64,000 bases of DNA from Neckera pumila (Eukaryota; Streptophyta; Bryopsida; Hypnales; Neckeraceae): the NCBI GenBank assembly GCA_963969595.1, contig OZ018409.1, forward strand, positions 39,569,282 to 39,633,281, in the 5' to 3' direction. Below are positions 10,939 to 21,973 of this stretch, one piece after another. Numbering within the stretch: the first letter of the stretch is position 1; each line of letters begins with the position of its first letter. Both the position numbers and the translations under genes were made by a program. The notes beneath the pieces were generated by a model. It saw nothing but the letters and a program-made list of their open reading frames with translations, made no database searches and was not told the DNA's origin.

Positions 10939-11913
10939 GCATTGAAGGATGGGGGACTGAGGGAATTATATTTTATTAGATTCAGAATAATAGCCTTCAT
11001 TTTCCAAATATTAAAGTGAGAGGAAAAGGACTGACATCCGTCTTTTTTTTTTAAGCCTTGAAGGTGGGCTTGAACTTCAGTTAGCAGCTTTAATTTGACA
11101 GTACGGCTACCAGCTTCTTCAATACTTCAGACTTTCAGACTCAGGGAATATTTTTATAGTGTGGCCTGTTGAGAAATTAGTGTGGGGCAATCTAATTTCA
11201 CTATTTTTGTAAGTTAACTGCACCCAAGGTCGGTAAAGTAGGATGCTTTAAAAGCGACCATTTAAGGGCTGGTCCGCCTTTTCCATAGGTTTTCATGAAT
11301 AGAAATGTTTTTCACTCATGTTTCAGAGAAAGAAGAATGGATGAAGAACGTAACACAAGTGGTCTCATATTTTTTAAAGGATTTTTGAATTAGTTATGAA
11401 TTTTCTACGATTTCTGTTGTAGATACCTATTTGTGACCCTAGGTCTCCCAAAATGCAATCACTTACAACTTATAAAGTGATTTGAGGAAATTAAGGCCAA
11501 TGACTGGCTCTTGCTGTAAAGAATCCTTTTTTTTTGGATTCAATCAATGAGTAAAGTGGTCCATTTAAAGACCAACTCATATCTATTCAGTATCATTTTG
11601 TAGGGTTGATTTAAAGAAGCCAATCGCTTTTAGAGCATCCTACCTTACTCTCCAAACTGCCGCTTTTATTATTGTGCCTATGTAAGGTAAAACAGCCCAT
11701 TGTGGTCAAAATTTGGAGTCTACCCTCATGCCATTGTTGAAAGTTTTCAAATTTTTTCCCATATAAAGACAAGTGTGAGAATTTGTGAGCAATTGAAATT
11801 ATATTTTTCAAACAAAGTATAAATTTTTTACGGTTTTTTGAAGTGATCTGTCCAAAAAAATCAGTAGACTATCCCATAACCAACAAAAATTGTATCCAAT
11901 ATGCTCTTGTTAA
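10939..11913. other. Intergenic DNA with a partial inverted-repeat copy
   Basis: It contains the single-arm relic at 11171-11214 mentioned under the 109-bp element. Otherwise no gene or clear repeat. Confidence 0.4.
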
Positions 11914-12843
11914 CCCCGAAAGGACCGGTTGTCCTTTCGGGGGACAATTTGGATCTGGACAGGTTCCTACTGTCTCAATTTTTAGTAATATTTTTTGGGA
12001 TTTTTTGAGGTTGTATATTATTGCAAGAGCTCTGTGAATATATAATTTTTATTTTAATTGATGCCCGGGAGCAAAAGTTATCGCACAATAAGTAAAAATG
12101 GAATTTGGTGGGCAGCACAAAAAAAATCACAAAAAGTCAAAATATTTTTTTTTCAAAATTTTGACTCAAAGACTATATTTTTGTCTACATGTAAAGCTTT
12201 GTTTCATTCAATTTGGACTAATAATGAAAAAGTTATGGACAATCTTAGTTTTTTGGGCAATCTAAGCATCTTCTTGAAAAAACAACTCATAGAATTCATT
12301 TTTGAATGCAATTTTTAGAGTTTTTCAAAAGAAATTGTTAGATAGGGTTAGATTTTTTTGCTAGAACAATCTCACCGTTGGAATTATTGTGATTCAATTC
12401 CATCTAAAAGCTATTAACAATTTAGTTTTTTCTTCAATCTTGAACCCACCTAAACCTTAACAGTTTTTTAATGAGTGAAGATTTAAATTCTTTTTTTCCT
12501 AAATTTTTTTTGGTAGATTCTCAACTCTAGTACTTAGCATAAATAAGTAGAAAATCGAAATCAATAGTGCAAAAAGTTTGAACTAAAAAGATTCAAAGCC
12601 AAAAAATCTAATCAAGCAAGGTGGAAAAGAACTTGTTTTCTTCACTTTAAATGTATATATCTTGCAATCTACGTGGTCAAAGTTTTTGAAATTTCTTCCA
12701 CATATTCATATACAAGTCAAGTATAAGATCTTGTGGTTGGATATGCAAAAAAATAAAACAATTTTTTAAAGTCTTTTCTCTTTGCAATAGAAATGACAAT
12801 TTTGAGTGTTTTTTGGTAGGAAAACCACCTTGGTCCTTTAGGG
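11914..12843 (+). mobile_element. TTAA element subfamily B, complete, 930 bp
   Basis: It starts CCCCGAAAGGAC after TTAA (11910-11913) and ends GTCCTTTAGGG before TTAA (12844-12847). The first 29 bases form a perfect 12-bp stem (CCCCGAAAGGAC / GTCCTTTCGGGG). The open frame at 12058-12318 lies inside and is not conserved in other copies, so the element is non-coding. Internal landmarks shared with other B copies are ctagaacaatctcacc, cttgtaccta-like and agaaatg.cagttttgagtg. Confidence 0.8.
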
Positions 12844-13490
12844 TTAATCACCTAAAGTGGTCACAATAATTTCTAATATAGAAGGCCATAAAAAGTCACT
12901 TCCTACAATGATTTACATTGAAAAAACAGGTGTTCCTGATGAGGTCACTAACCACTCCATTGGAGTCAAATTCGACATTGATTGTGGCCAAAAAAATTGT
13001 CATTAGGTCATTAGGTGTCCACTATAGGTCACTCGACCACAATAGGTTGGTTTACCTTACTACTAGCTAGGGACAGGGCAAGAGACATGAGAAATGTGTA
13101 TATGACGGGCTTCAGGTTTTTAGTTCTTTTTGAACGTTGGAAGAAATAATAGGATGATATTTCTCCATGATGCAAACAAGATGGATTTTGTGATAGGAAT
13201 TGTGACACTGTCTACTTAATATTTTAGATTATTAGTCTGGTCAAATTTTCATATATTCTTGTTGGTAAGTGAAAGTGAAAGGAGGTTCCAACACATCAAA
13301 GAATGCAACAATTGGATTCCGTATACAAAAGTTATGAATGGTCAAAGTTTTTGTTGATTGAGGTTCTTAAATCGTTTCATCCATATAATTATGTACTTCG
13401 TACATATTAATTTTGGAGATGTAGACAAAGTGATGATGGCAGTTTTAGGCAAGGTGCAATTTTGGATGTACCCACCTTAAGATCGATTTA
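12844..13490. other. Intergenic DNA between TTAA elements
   Basis: Less AT-rich than the elements around it. No supported open frame and no recognised family. Confidence 0.4.
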
Positions 13491-14358
13491 TCCTTAAAGG
13501 ACCAAGGCCTTTTTCTTGCCAAAACCCACTCAAAACTACCATTTCTATAGCAAAAAGTAAAAAGATTTGAAAATTGTTTTTTTTTGCACATCTAATTGTT
13601 GGATCTTACACCTAATCAGTATGATAATGTACAAAAAAATTCAAAATTTTTGACTGCATAGATTGCAAGATATCTATGTTTAAAGCAAAAAAGGCAAGTA
13701 TTTCAACACATTGCGGGACTAGATTATTTGACTTTGAACTATCTTAACTTAGATTTTTTGCACTACATAGTTTTGAGATTTAAATCTTGAAAATGGTAAA
13801 TTGAGTTGAGAATCTAGGAAAATAATAATTCAAAAATAATAATTTTTGTACTTTAAAAAATTATTAAGTAGAAGTAGGTACAAGATAGAAGGAAAATCTA
13901 AATTAATAGTATCTCTAAGGTGGAATCAATATGCACTAATCCCAATGGTGAGATTATTCTAGCAAGCCAACTAAACCATGTGGAACCTTTTTTTTTTAAA
14001 TTGTAAAAATTGCATTCAGCAATGAATCCTACAAGTTATTTTTTGAAGAAGATGCTCTAATTGCCCTAAAACAAGATTGTCCATAACTTTCTCATAACAA
14101 ATCCAAATGAAATTAATAAAAGCTTTCCATGTAGACAAAAAAATAAATCTATGAAAAAGAATTTTTTTTAAAATTTAAGTCTTTGAATTTTTTTTGCTGC
14201 CCCCTCTCCCCCTCTTCTGTTTTGAGTTCTTTAGGGCATAACTTTTGTTCTTGGGCACTAATTAAAAAAATTTATAGTTCCACAAAGCTAATCAATTTTT
14301 CTATCTCCAAAAAAAGTTTCAAAAAATTGAGACAAAAATTTAGCCCGTAAGTACCTAC
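13491..14358 (-). mobile_element. TTAA element subfamily B, reverse orientation, one end missing
   Basis: It begins TCCTTAAAGGACCAAGGCC (the B 3' terminus reversed) and follows the B consensus to agcccgtaagtacctac. It then stops about 60 bp short of its terminus, directly at the TTAA that opens the next copy. Confidence 0.7.
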
Positions 14359-14362
14359 TTAA

Positions 14363-15283
14363 CCTCTAAAGGCCCAAGGCCTTTTTTCTGCCAAAAAACA
14401 CCCAAAACTGCCATTTTTTAGCAAAGAGTGAAGAAAAAATTAAAAATGTTCTTTTTGCACATCTAACCATAGGATCTTACACCTAACTAGTATAAGAATG
14501 TCTGGAAAAAATTTCAGAATTTTTGACCTCATAGATTGCAAGATATCTGAGTTTAAAGTGAAAAAAACAAGGATTTCAGCACATTGTGGGATTGGATTTT
14601 TTGACTTTGAACATTTTTAGCTTAAAATTTTTGCACTACAGAGTTTTAAGCTTTAAATTTTTATAGTGGAGAATTGATTTGATAGTCTACCAAAAAAAAA
14701 TAAATTCAAAAACCTATTTTCATTATTAAAAAAATTATTAAATAGAATTAGGTACGAGATAGAAGGAAAATCTAAAATATTCATATATTTTAGATGGAAT
14801 TAAAATGTACTAATCCCAATGGTGAGATTGTTCTAGCAAGTAAATTGAACCATGCCAAAAAAAAAGTTTGAAAAATTTGAAAAATTTCATTAAAAAATGA
14901 GTCCTACAAGTTATTTTTTTCAAAAAGATGCTCTAACTGCCCGAAAAACAAGAATGTCCATAACTTTCTCATAACATATCCAAATGAAATGAATCAAAGC
15001 TTTCCAGATAGAAAAAATATAATCTATGGGAAAAAAAATTCGAAAAAAAAAAAAATTATTTTTTGCAAAATTTTTTTTGCTGCCCGCTCTCCCATGTTTT
15101 GAGCTTATTTGGGCATAACTTTTTTTCCCGGGCACCAATTGAAAAAAAAATTATACTCCCACAAAGCTTATCAGTTTATCTATTTTCTAAAAAAATTTCA
15201 AAACATCAGGACAAAATTTCAGCCCGTAGGTACTTGCCCAAAATCCCACTTGTCCGTTGAACAGACACTTGGGCCTTTAGGGG
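14363..15283 (-). mobile_element. TTAA element subfamily B, reverse orientation, 921 bp
   Basis: Flanked by TTAA at 14359-14362 and 15284-15287. Termini are CCTCTAAAGG and CCTTTAGGGG. It is collinear with the copy just upstream. The small open frames on both strands (14920-15138, 15063-15315) are shadows of the non-coding consensus. Confidence 0.8.
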
Positions 15284-15297
15284 TTAAAATTCCCATT

Positions 15298-15333
15298 TAT
15301 CCCCCAAAGGAATAATAGTCCTTTTAGGGTTAA
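15298..15333. mobile_element. Ends-only relic of a TTAA element
   Basis: The phrase CCCCCAAAGGA-ataatag-TCCTTTTAGGG followed by TTAA consists of little more than the two terminal inverted repeats. It lies 10-15 bp beyond the preceding copy and looks like an internally deleted element. Confidence 0.45.
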
Positions 15334-15894
15334 TAAGCATTATAGCTTGTTTCCACCAATGTTTTTGGAGCAATAAGTTGCTCTGATTGACAAGTTTGGT
15401 CTATCTGGTATGGTCCCTCTAAATTTGAGCCAATGTTGTGAAGGCAATTGCTAATTTATCCTGTTGGTTCCCACCTTGATTTTCTAGTATTAGACTATCT
15501 CAAATATTTATTTGAATCTTGTTGGAAGTCAAAAGGAGATTGTAAATTTTTGTTGCATGTAATTTTGGGACAATGAATGAATAAACCAAGAATGTTGAAT
15601 GTGCTAAAAATAGGTGTATCCAAAATTAATCTTTATCTCACTTATTTACAATACTAATATTTTGGACCAAAATTCAAATCTGACAGGTTTGCAAACAAAT
15701 CACAATTAGATGCATGGTACTTTAATTACTTTGAAGTTAGTGCTTTGTTTTGACTTCTCAAATTTCCTCACATTATAAAGAATCAAATTGATTATTGTCC
15801 AAAATGGGCTCAAATTCTCAACTATACTAAATGATTGAATGCAACTAATGTAATAGTCAATGGAGAGGGATCTATCTATATATATATATAAATA
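15334..15894. other. Intergenic DNA with degenerate repeat D
   Basis: Around 15480-15620 a weak relative of repeat D occurs (cttgttggaagtcaaaa, then aatgaataaa). A short (TA)n run ends the stretch at 15880-15891. No gene. Confidence 0.4.
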
Positions 15895-16176
15895 TTAGAG
15901 GAGATCTAAGCCTCCGGAAGACTGTTTCAAGACTGTTTCCAATGCTGGGAACAACGCACTGCTGTCAGAATTTTTTTTTAATTAGTTAATTAATTTTTTT
16001 TTGTTAAAATGTTAAAAGAATACTAAATTGTTTTTTTTCAAAAAAAAAAAAAAAAAAATCTGACGTGGCAACTGCTTGACCACATCAGTCTGGCCATTTG
16101 GCAACGTCCCAACATTCCTACACATTTTCCACAATCCGGGAACTCGGATTCTCTTAGAGGCCCGAAACTCCTCTAA
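15895..16176. mobile_element. MITE family C, copy 1 (282 bp)
   Basis: The termini are TTAGAGGAG and CTCCTCTAA, and the interior contains a poly-T and a poly-A tract followed by tgacgtggcaactgcttgac and tctggccatttgg. A second copy with the same ends and interior lies at 42897-43187. The target duplication is ambiguous because the sequence just outside (AT..AT) can be read as part of the repeat. Confidence 0.7.
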
Positions 16177-17196
16177 TGTACATAAATATTAGGTTGTTGA
16201 TGACAGTTTATCTTGTTTCAGAGCAAAAAATTGCTCAAAAGAGAATATTTAGGTGAGTGAATATTTAGCAATACAATCCCCCTTTGACAATGGATGGAAT
16301 CGCTAAACCACTACAAAATTTTGGGATCATATTGCTCTTTTTTCTACACGAATGTCCGCACTTGAGGATGAATAAATAAGTATTCATCCACATTTTTCAC
16401 GTTTCATTCGTGACCATGGATGAAAGTAGTAGCTCCTTCACTCCACTGGAGATCGCTTTCTGCAGTGACCCAAAATAAATGAAATAAAAACTCCTGCCTA
16501 GGATCGAATGAAACCAAAAACAAACCAAAAACAAACCAAAACAGTCCACTGCAGTACAACAATCAATCAAAACAAGCTCCATTAATGACCTTTTGTCCAT
16601 ACACAACAAGTACCAACAAGTCGGACATGATGAAAAGACTGAAGCGGGTAAACAAATGTGCTGAATACATACAACCCACGGCAGGCAACCTGGCCCTGCG
16701 AACTGTTATAATTGCTGCCAATGATTATAGATCAGTTTTATCATAGAACCCTACCACGATCAATCATCTAGCATAGCAAGTGAGAGAATACAATACATGC
16801 ACCACTCATTGGCAAGTTCAACAATAAAACAATACAACTACTAGAGAAGAAGTTTATTGAGAGAAAAACAAGCTCATTCACACTCCACAAATTCGACAAC
16901 CTGTGAATTCAATCACCTCAAAACATTCTACAGTACAAAACTCGGCTTCAAATCGAACAGAAATGCTCAACAAGCAAGAGTGAAAATCGGGAATCTTTTA
17001 GAATACAAGTTTGGTTATGACCCTTTGGCCATGATATATCTCATGATACCTCCAAGATAGGAAGAAGCAATAGCCTTTTCAACTACGAAGCAGTTCTGCA
17101 TGAGTCAGCCAAAGCCTGCAATAGACAGGACTTAAAAACAGAAGCGGAATAGGGGACACAGTACAGTACACAACAATAGGGCCTCCACGTAGAGAA
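16177..17196. other. 3' flank of PUX1
   Basis: No further gene. The part nearest 17196 is presumably the 3' untranslated region of PUX1. The open frames at 16397-16609 and 16857-17060 are not supported by family or splice signals. Confidence 0.4.
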
Positions 17197-19758
17197 CTAC
17201 CTTTTCAGCCACTTGGGGATTTTCCTGTCGGTTGTAGGGCGCTTGGCAGGTGCCACTGGTGTTGGCGAGGCCTGCTCCACAGGGTCCTCAAGGGGGCTGA
17301 GACCAGTATCCGTCGGAGCCTCTTGTAATTTGTGCAGATCCCGCAACTCCTGAACTTCGGCTCGAAGGAAGGGTCCCTCCCTCGGAATCTCGACACCTGC
17401 TCCATAATGAACAGTGACGTCAGATACTGGGCTATCTGTTTGACGTAACTGATCCACTTCAATAAGGATACATTCAGAGTTGATTGCAGCAACATAAGCT
17501 GAGTTTGACCTCTAAAAATGCCAAAGTGGCCAAAGTACACTGATTTGTTCTGTTAAGTGCGTGTTACAAAATGAACTTACATATGGGGATGACTTTTTAC
17601 AAAGGACGAATAATTTTATCAATGAGATTTGTGAAGACTTCTTAACATGAATAAGACTAGTACAAATTTAATGGGTAAAAATATTCCTTCCCTGTATAAA
17701 GTTATGTGTGAGTTTATTTTGTAACACGCACTAATAGGACAAATCAGGGTAGCTGATTCCACATCAATAAGAGTTGAAATAGATCACTAAAGAAGCGTTA
17801 CAGAAGGTACAGAAGGTAACAATAGAAAGAAAAAACCGTACCCCATACTATTAAACAATAGAAGTATGTTTTAAAAGTCAATGTGGCAACCTCATCAATG
17901 GACAAAGCTGCCATTGCTCTACACAACCGCATTGCGGTGGGATAGTTTGAAGACAAGAATTGAGGTATGGCAAACTCATTACCTGGTGACGGCGTGAAAG
18001 AAAAATACACGTTTGCTCCTGGACATAGATTCGCATCCACGATATTCTGTTGCAAGTCTTTGAAAGGCCTTTTTGGTGGCGTTGTGTCTGGACAAACAAC
18101 AAAAATAGGTCCATTTAGAATCTCAATTTTGTAATGCCTTTTGAAATTGAAGCGACCATTCTTTCCAGAAAAGCGAACTGCCACTTTCAGATATACGTAC
18201 AAAGGTAAAATGCCAAATCCTGTCGAGTAATTGACTTTCGAACTAGCGCCATGATATCTGAAATAGTCTCCGTTGATTGGAAGGTTGCCTCCACCACAAA
18301 TCCATCTGGAAAGTGAACACGAATAGTTGCCTGCAAACAAATTTAGGTTCCGAGTTAAGAATACATATCCCAAGCTTGTCTAGCAGAGTAGGATATGAAA
18401 TAAGAAGTGATACTGTTTCAGCAAACTGCTAGCACGGTGTAGGACTCCAAACCTTTGTTCTTTGAACTTTCTTTGCTGCCAATGCCTTCTCCCTTTCTCG
18501 GATTTTTTTCGTCTTCAAATGTATTTCTAAAGATCAAGGAGAACGCCAGCCAGCAATCGTGCATTTAGTAAAAGGTGACAGAACCCAAGTAATGTGCATC
18601 CCCCCAAAAGAATAAGACAAAGCACCTCATCACAAGTGTCCAACCCCAAGATAGAATTTCATAATTTTCATATTGAAATGCATAACGTCCATATAATTCT
18701 CGGTACAACAATTCTTTCGAAAACCTGAACATTCAAAATGAAAAACTCAAAAAATCTCATGTTCCTTTTCGTATTCTACGAGACAAAGAAATGATGGAAC
18801 CCCAACATACTACTACTGCTTTTTTCACACACGTCTCATTTTCATTAGACACTATAGCGTTCGACGCTTTTGAACCAATGCTTAGTCTCTCAAGACCAAT
18901 AACAAATTCCAAAGAAACGTGAAATTCTGCAAAACTGAGTCCATAATTCAATGTAGAACAGACTCTGACAAAGGGGAGATCACTGACCTTCCTTTGGCTT
19001 ACTAGCTATCAAGACAGCGTAGTCTGCCGGTGTTAAATCATAGTAGTCGTCGGGCAAGTCATCTGCAGCAGTTAGGTCATAATAGTCGTCAGGCAAGTCA
19101 TCTGCACAAATTTCAGAACCCTCTATGAAAACTCTAAATGCAAGGAGAACTCAAAAACGATTTCAAAGTTATTCAAAACTGTAGAAACCTCATGACTCCC
19201 AATAATATGAACAAGAGGTTTGCAATATCTACCGTCCGGGCGACGCGAGCTTCCAATGGGTTCATCACCCTGAATGACTGCAGGCGAAACGTACACCTTC
19301 ACCTCCCTCCCCAAAGCATTGGCAACGGCGCCGATCATCTCCTGGATGCAATTTTCATGCCAGCAAACAAACGTGAGATCCACAAAGCGGCAGTCTAGAA
19401 AATCAAGGAAAAAGTAAGGAAAAATCAAATACAGACAGGGAAAATCAAGGAAAATCAAGGAGAATCAAAACCCTAATAACCAAGCAACACAAGCATCGCT
19501 ATGCCCACATCCAAAGAGACGGGCGACCACCTCGCAACAAGCATCATATTCATAAATTTGGCAACAAATCCTAAAACAAGGAGCGACAAGAGGCAGCAGT
19601 CGGTATGGCAATGAAAGCTGCGGAATGGTTAGCTTCTCAAAAACCAGATTTATGCGACTGCCGAGGCTCAATTACGAAATCAGGGTTTCCTACAGAAGAA
19701 GTACTTGGGTTAGGTTTGTTACCGCAGTATGAGAGGTGTCCAACCTCGACTCTTCCAT
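17197..19758 (-). CDS. PUX1: Plant UBX domain protein, PUX1-like (7 exons, 255 aa)
   Basis: Proposed coding exons: 19758-19723, 19341-19233, 19101-18988, 18526-18453, 18330-18201, 18087-17983, 17396-17197. All join in frame at GT..AG sites. PUX1 binds CDC48/p97 through its UBX domain and promotes disassembly of the hexamer. Visible landmarks: LGREVKVY in exon 2; DDYYDLTPADYAVLIASK in exon 3, matching the acidic segment of PUX1; a basic helical linker in exon 4; the UBX fold in exons 5-6 (TIRVHFPDGFVVEATF, then FYLYTTPPKRPFKDL and NLCPGANVYFSF); and the terminal KIPKWLKR. Arabidopsis PUX1 has about 251 residues, so the length fits. Exons 2-7 (except the start of exon 2) are certain from homology. 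Exon 1 (MEESRLDTSHTA, Kozak ACCATGG) and its acceptor at 19342 are my inference; the alternative is a start at 19338. The acidic motif in exon 3 is duplicated. The gene lies head to head with PBC1. Confidence 0.9.
17540..17747. mobile_element. 208-bp inverted-repeat element in the last PUX1 intron
   Basis: The arms 17540-17584 and 17703-17747 are reverse complements with a few mismatches (ctgatttgt.ct.tta / gtgcgtgttacaaaat). It occupies about a third of the 17397-17982 intron. Non-coding, MITE-like. Confidence 0.65.
19025..19101 (-). repeat. 39-bp tandem duplication in PUX1 exon 3
   Basis: Two consecutive 13-residue units read DDLPDDYYDLTAA and DDLPDDYYDLTPA. The DNA copies differ at only a few positions, so the duplication is fairly recent. 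The frame is kept. The Arabidopsis protein, as I recall it, has one such motif. Confidence 0.85.
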
Positions 19759-20569
19759 GGTGAGATGTGGACGATGACTGACACGAGTTGCTACACCAAT
19801 TCCAAAATAGGAAACACACACACACTAGAGTTATCCTTCAAGTAGGGAAAAGGGTTTATGCTGACCCTGTGTCAGTTGAATGGAGGGGTGAGTCTAAGGG
19901 AAGAAATCTAAGGATTCATACGACTATGCATTAATGGATAACTCTTGTGGGAAACAAGGATTGCTCGAAGGAGGAGCAGCGGCAACTCAAATAGCAATCA
20001 CAACCAGAAGTCGTATTCCAAAAATCAAAACAAACAACCAAAAACAAGAGCGAAACTCACATGGTAGTGCTGCTGATTTTTGTGATTGAACCCGAAAGCG
20101 GTTCCAAGCACGGAAGGTACTTGAGCAGGTGCCGACCAACGTGCCGAACTGCCGATCAAGGAAGAAAAGAATGGCACACAACTGGAATTGAAACCCTAAA
20201 ACTCTGAAAGGGCCGAGCAGGAGCAAACCAACAGATCAGTGTTGTTTTTTTGGTTTCCGGAGTAGTGTTGAAATGGCGACAAACCAAAAAAATGATGTAT
20301 GTAGTATTCATTTGTATTTGGGATAGAACTTTTTTTTCATCCACGTATTTGGATGAATTTCATTTAAAGTTGGCAACTTCATCCAAATTATTTCAAAATT
20401 TGGAATAACTTAGGAGATTATGGCCTTTTTTCATTGATTTTTTCCTATAGCCTTGGTGCTAAGCAAAAAAGTTTGGTGCAATTTTGCTCCAAATCGCCGG
20501 AAAAAAAAACACTGCAACAGATCAATACACACCAAATTGTGTATCTGCGAGCAATCTTCATGAAATACT
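19759..20569. promoter_or_regulatory. PUX1 upstream region
   Basis: This is the 5' leader and promoter side of PUX1 on the minus strand. A telo-box-like aaaccctaaaact lies at 20190-20202. Several short open frames on the minus strand (19987-20226, 20156-20344) are unsupported. No TATA box is convincing. Confidence 0.35.
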
Positions 20570-21235
20570 AGTGTAGCCTTGTACCAATGCCACAGCCAAA
20601 ACAAAAGCGAAGTAATTTTCTAATTACTAAAGTCATAATAAAAACTTTGAAATTCAATAACTTTCGCACAGTAGGTCCAAACGTCTCAAAACCAAGCCCT
20701 TGCACCCCTCCTTGCCGAGCCCTTTCCGATGGTACCAAGATTGTCACCAAAATCAGAGTAAAAGTATTTTTTTAATTTTTTGATTCCATAAATATTTTGA
20801 AATTCAGTAATTTCTGCACCGTGGGTCCAAATGCCATGAAACCAAGCTCGTGCACCCCTCCTTGCTGAGAGCTTTCCAACAATACCAAGCACGTGGCCGG
20901 GGGACGCACGGTCCGGGAGATCTCAACGTAACAAAACAAACAAACAAAACAAACAAACAGCCAAACCTAAGGTATGGACTAGTGTGCTTTGTGCCATTGC
21001 CACAACCAAAACCTTAGTGAAAATAATTTTCTAATTTTCTAATTTATAATAAAATCTTTGAAATTCAATATCTTTCACACCGTCATTCCAAACGCCACGA
21101 AACAAAGCCCGTCCACCCCCTCCTCGCCGAAAACTTTCCAATGGTACCAAGCATGCGGCCAGGGGATGCATGGTCCGGGAGATCTCAACGTAAAAAAACA
21201 AACAAACAAACAAAACAAACAAAACAAACAGCTAA
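20570..21235 (+). repeat. Triplicated repeat between PUX1 and PBC1
   Basis: Three diverged copies in direct orientation: about 20570-20757, 20780-20945 and 20980-21235. Shared phrases are ctttgaaattcaata, then gtaggtccaaacg, then tgcacccctccttgc, then tttccgatggtacca. Copies 2 and 3 also carry ggtccgggagatctcaacgt followed by a (caaa)n tail. Open frames on both strands within it are by-products. Confidence 0.8.
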
Positions 21236-21299
21236 ACTTAAGGTATGGATACCCGGCTATTGCTTCCAATACCCGGAATGGAAGACCAGTTCTCAACTT

Positions 21300-21973
21300 C
21301 GTCTCTCTCTCTCTCCTTCTTCTCCAAGTCTTCTCACCGAGTTCTATAGTGTCCGATTGGCATGAACGCCGCAGCACGACAATCAGTTAATCACAAGCTC
21401 TGAAAGAGATTCTTGGTTAGTTGAAGCCTCCTTTTGTTTTTTCCTGATCGTCTGTTTTTGTTTTCGCTTCGATTGCGGTCCATTTTGCTGCTCCATTTTC
21501 CAATAGTGCGTGAAGGTGCTGTGTTTCGATACCTACAACACAATACCTTCAGTTCACTCTACTTTCAAACCCTAAGAAGGCTAACCCTAACCTCGTTCGG
21601 TTTTTCTGAGGTTTTGAGTGCTCTAGGGTTTTGATTGTAAATGATGAAAGAGCTCTTGAGAGCGATCTACGAGAGGGTTGTTGTAGCGTTCCTTTGGTTT
21701 GTGGTTGATTTGTGAGGATATTTTATCAGGACATGTTTGTGGTGGTGTTTGCTGTTCGCTTTTGCATCTCTTGTATATGTTAGGGCTCTACAATTTGGTC
21801 TTGATTTGTAGGGCAGAGCGTGTACAATCGCCCTGGGAGTTCATGATTCGGGATGACAGTGGCTGAATCAAAATTGTGCATTGACCTGGTTGCTTCTTAG
21901 GGTTTGTTTGGGAGTTGAAGACTTCTACGTGAGGACGGGCATGCTTGCACTTCTTGCTTGAAATTCTGCCCTA
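21300..21973 (+). promoter_or_regulatory. PBC1 promoter and 5' leader with telo-boxes
   Basis: A (CT)n tract lies at 21301-21314. A telo-box AAACCCTAA is at 21567-21575 and a second ctaaccctaacc at 21581-21592; a related actagggtt phrase follows near 21620. Telo-boxes are common in promoters and leaders of housekeeping genes of translation and proteolysis in plants. The transcription start is not fixed by the sequence. Confidence 0.5.

Noticed and set aside
12058..12318. 86-aa frame in a TTAA element, considered as a transposase remnant
   Set aside because: Not conserved in the other copies of the element and without any transposase motif.
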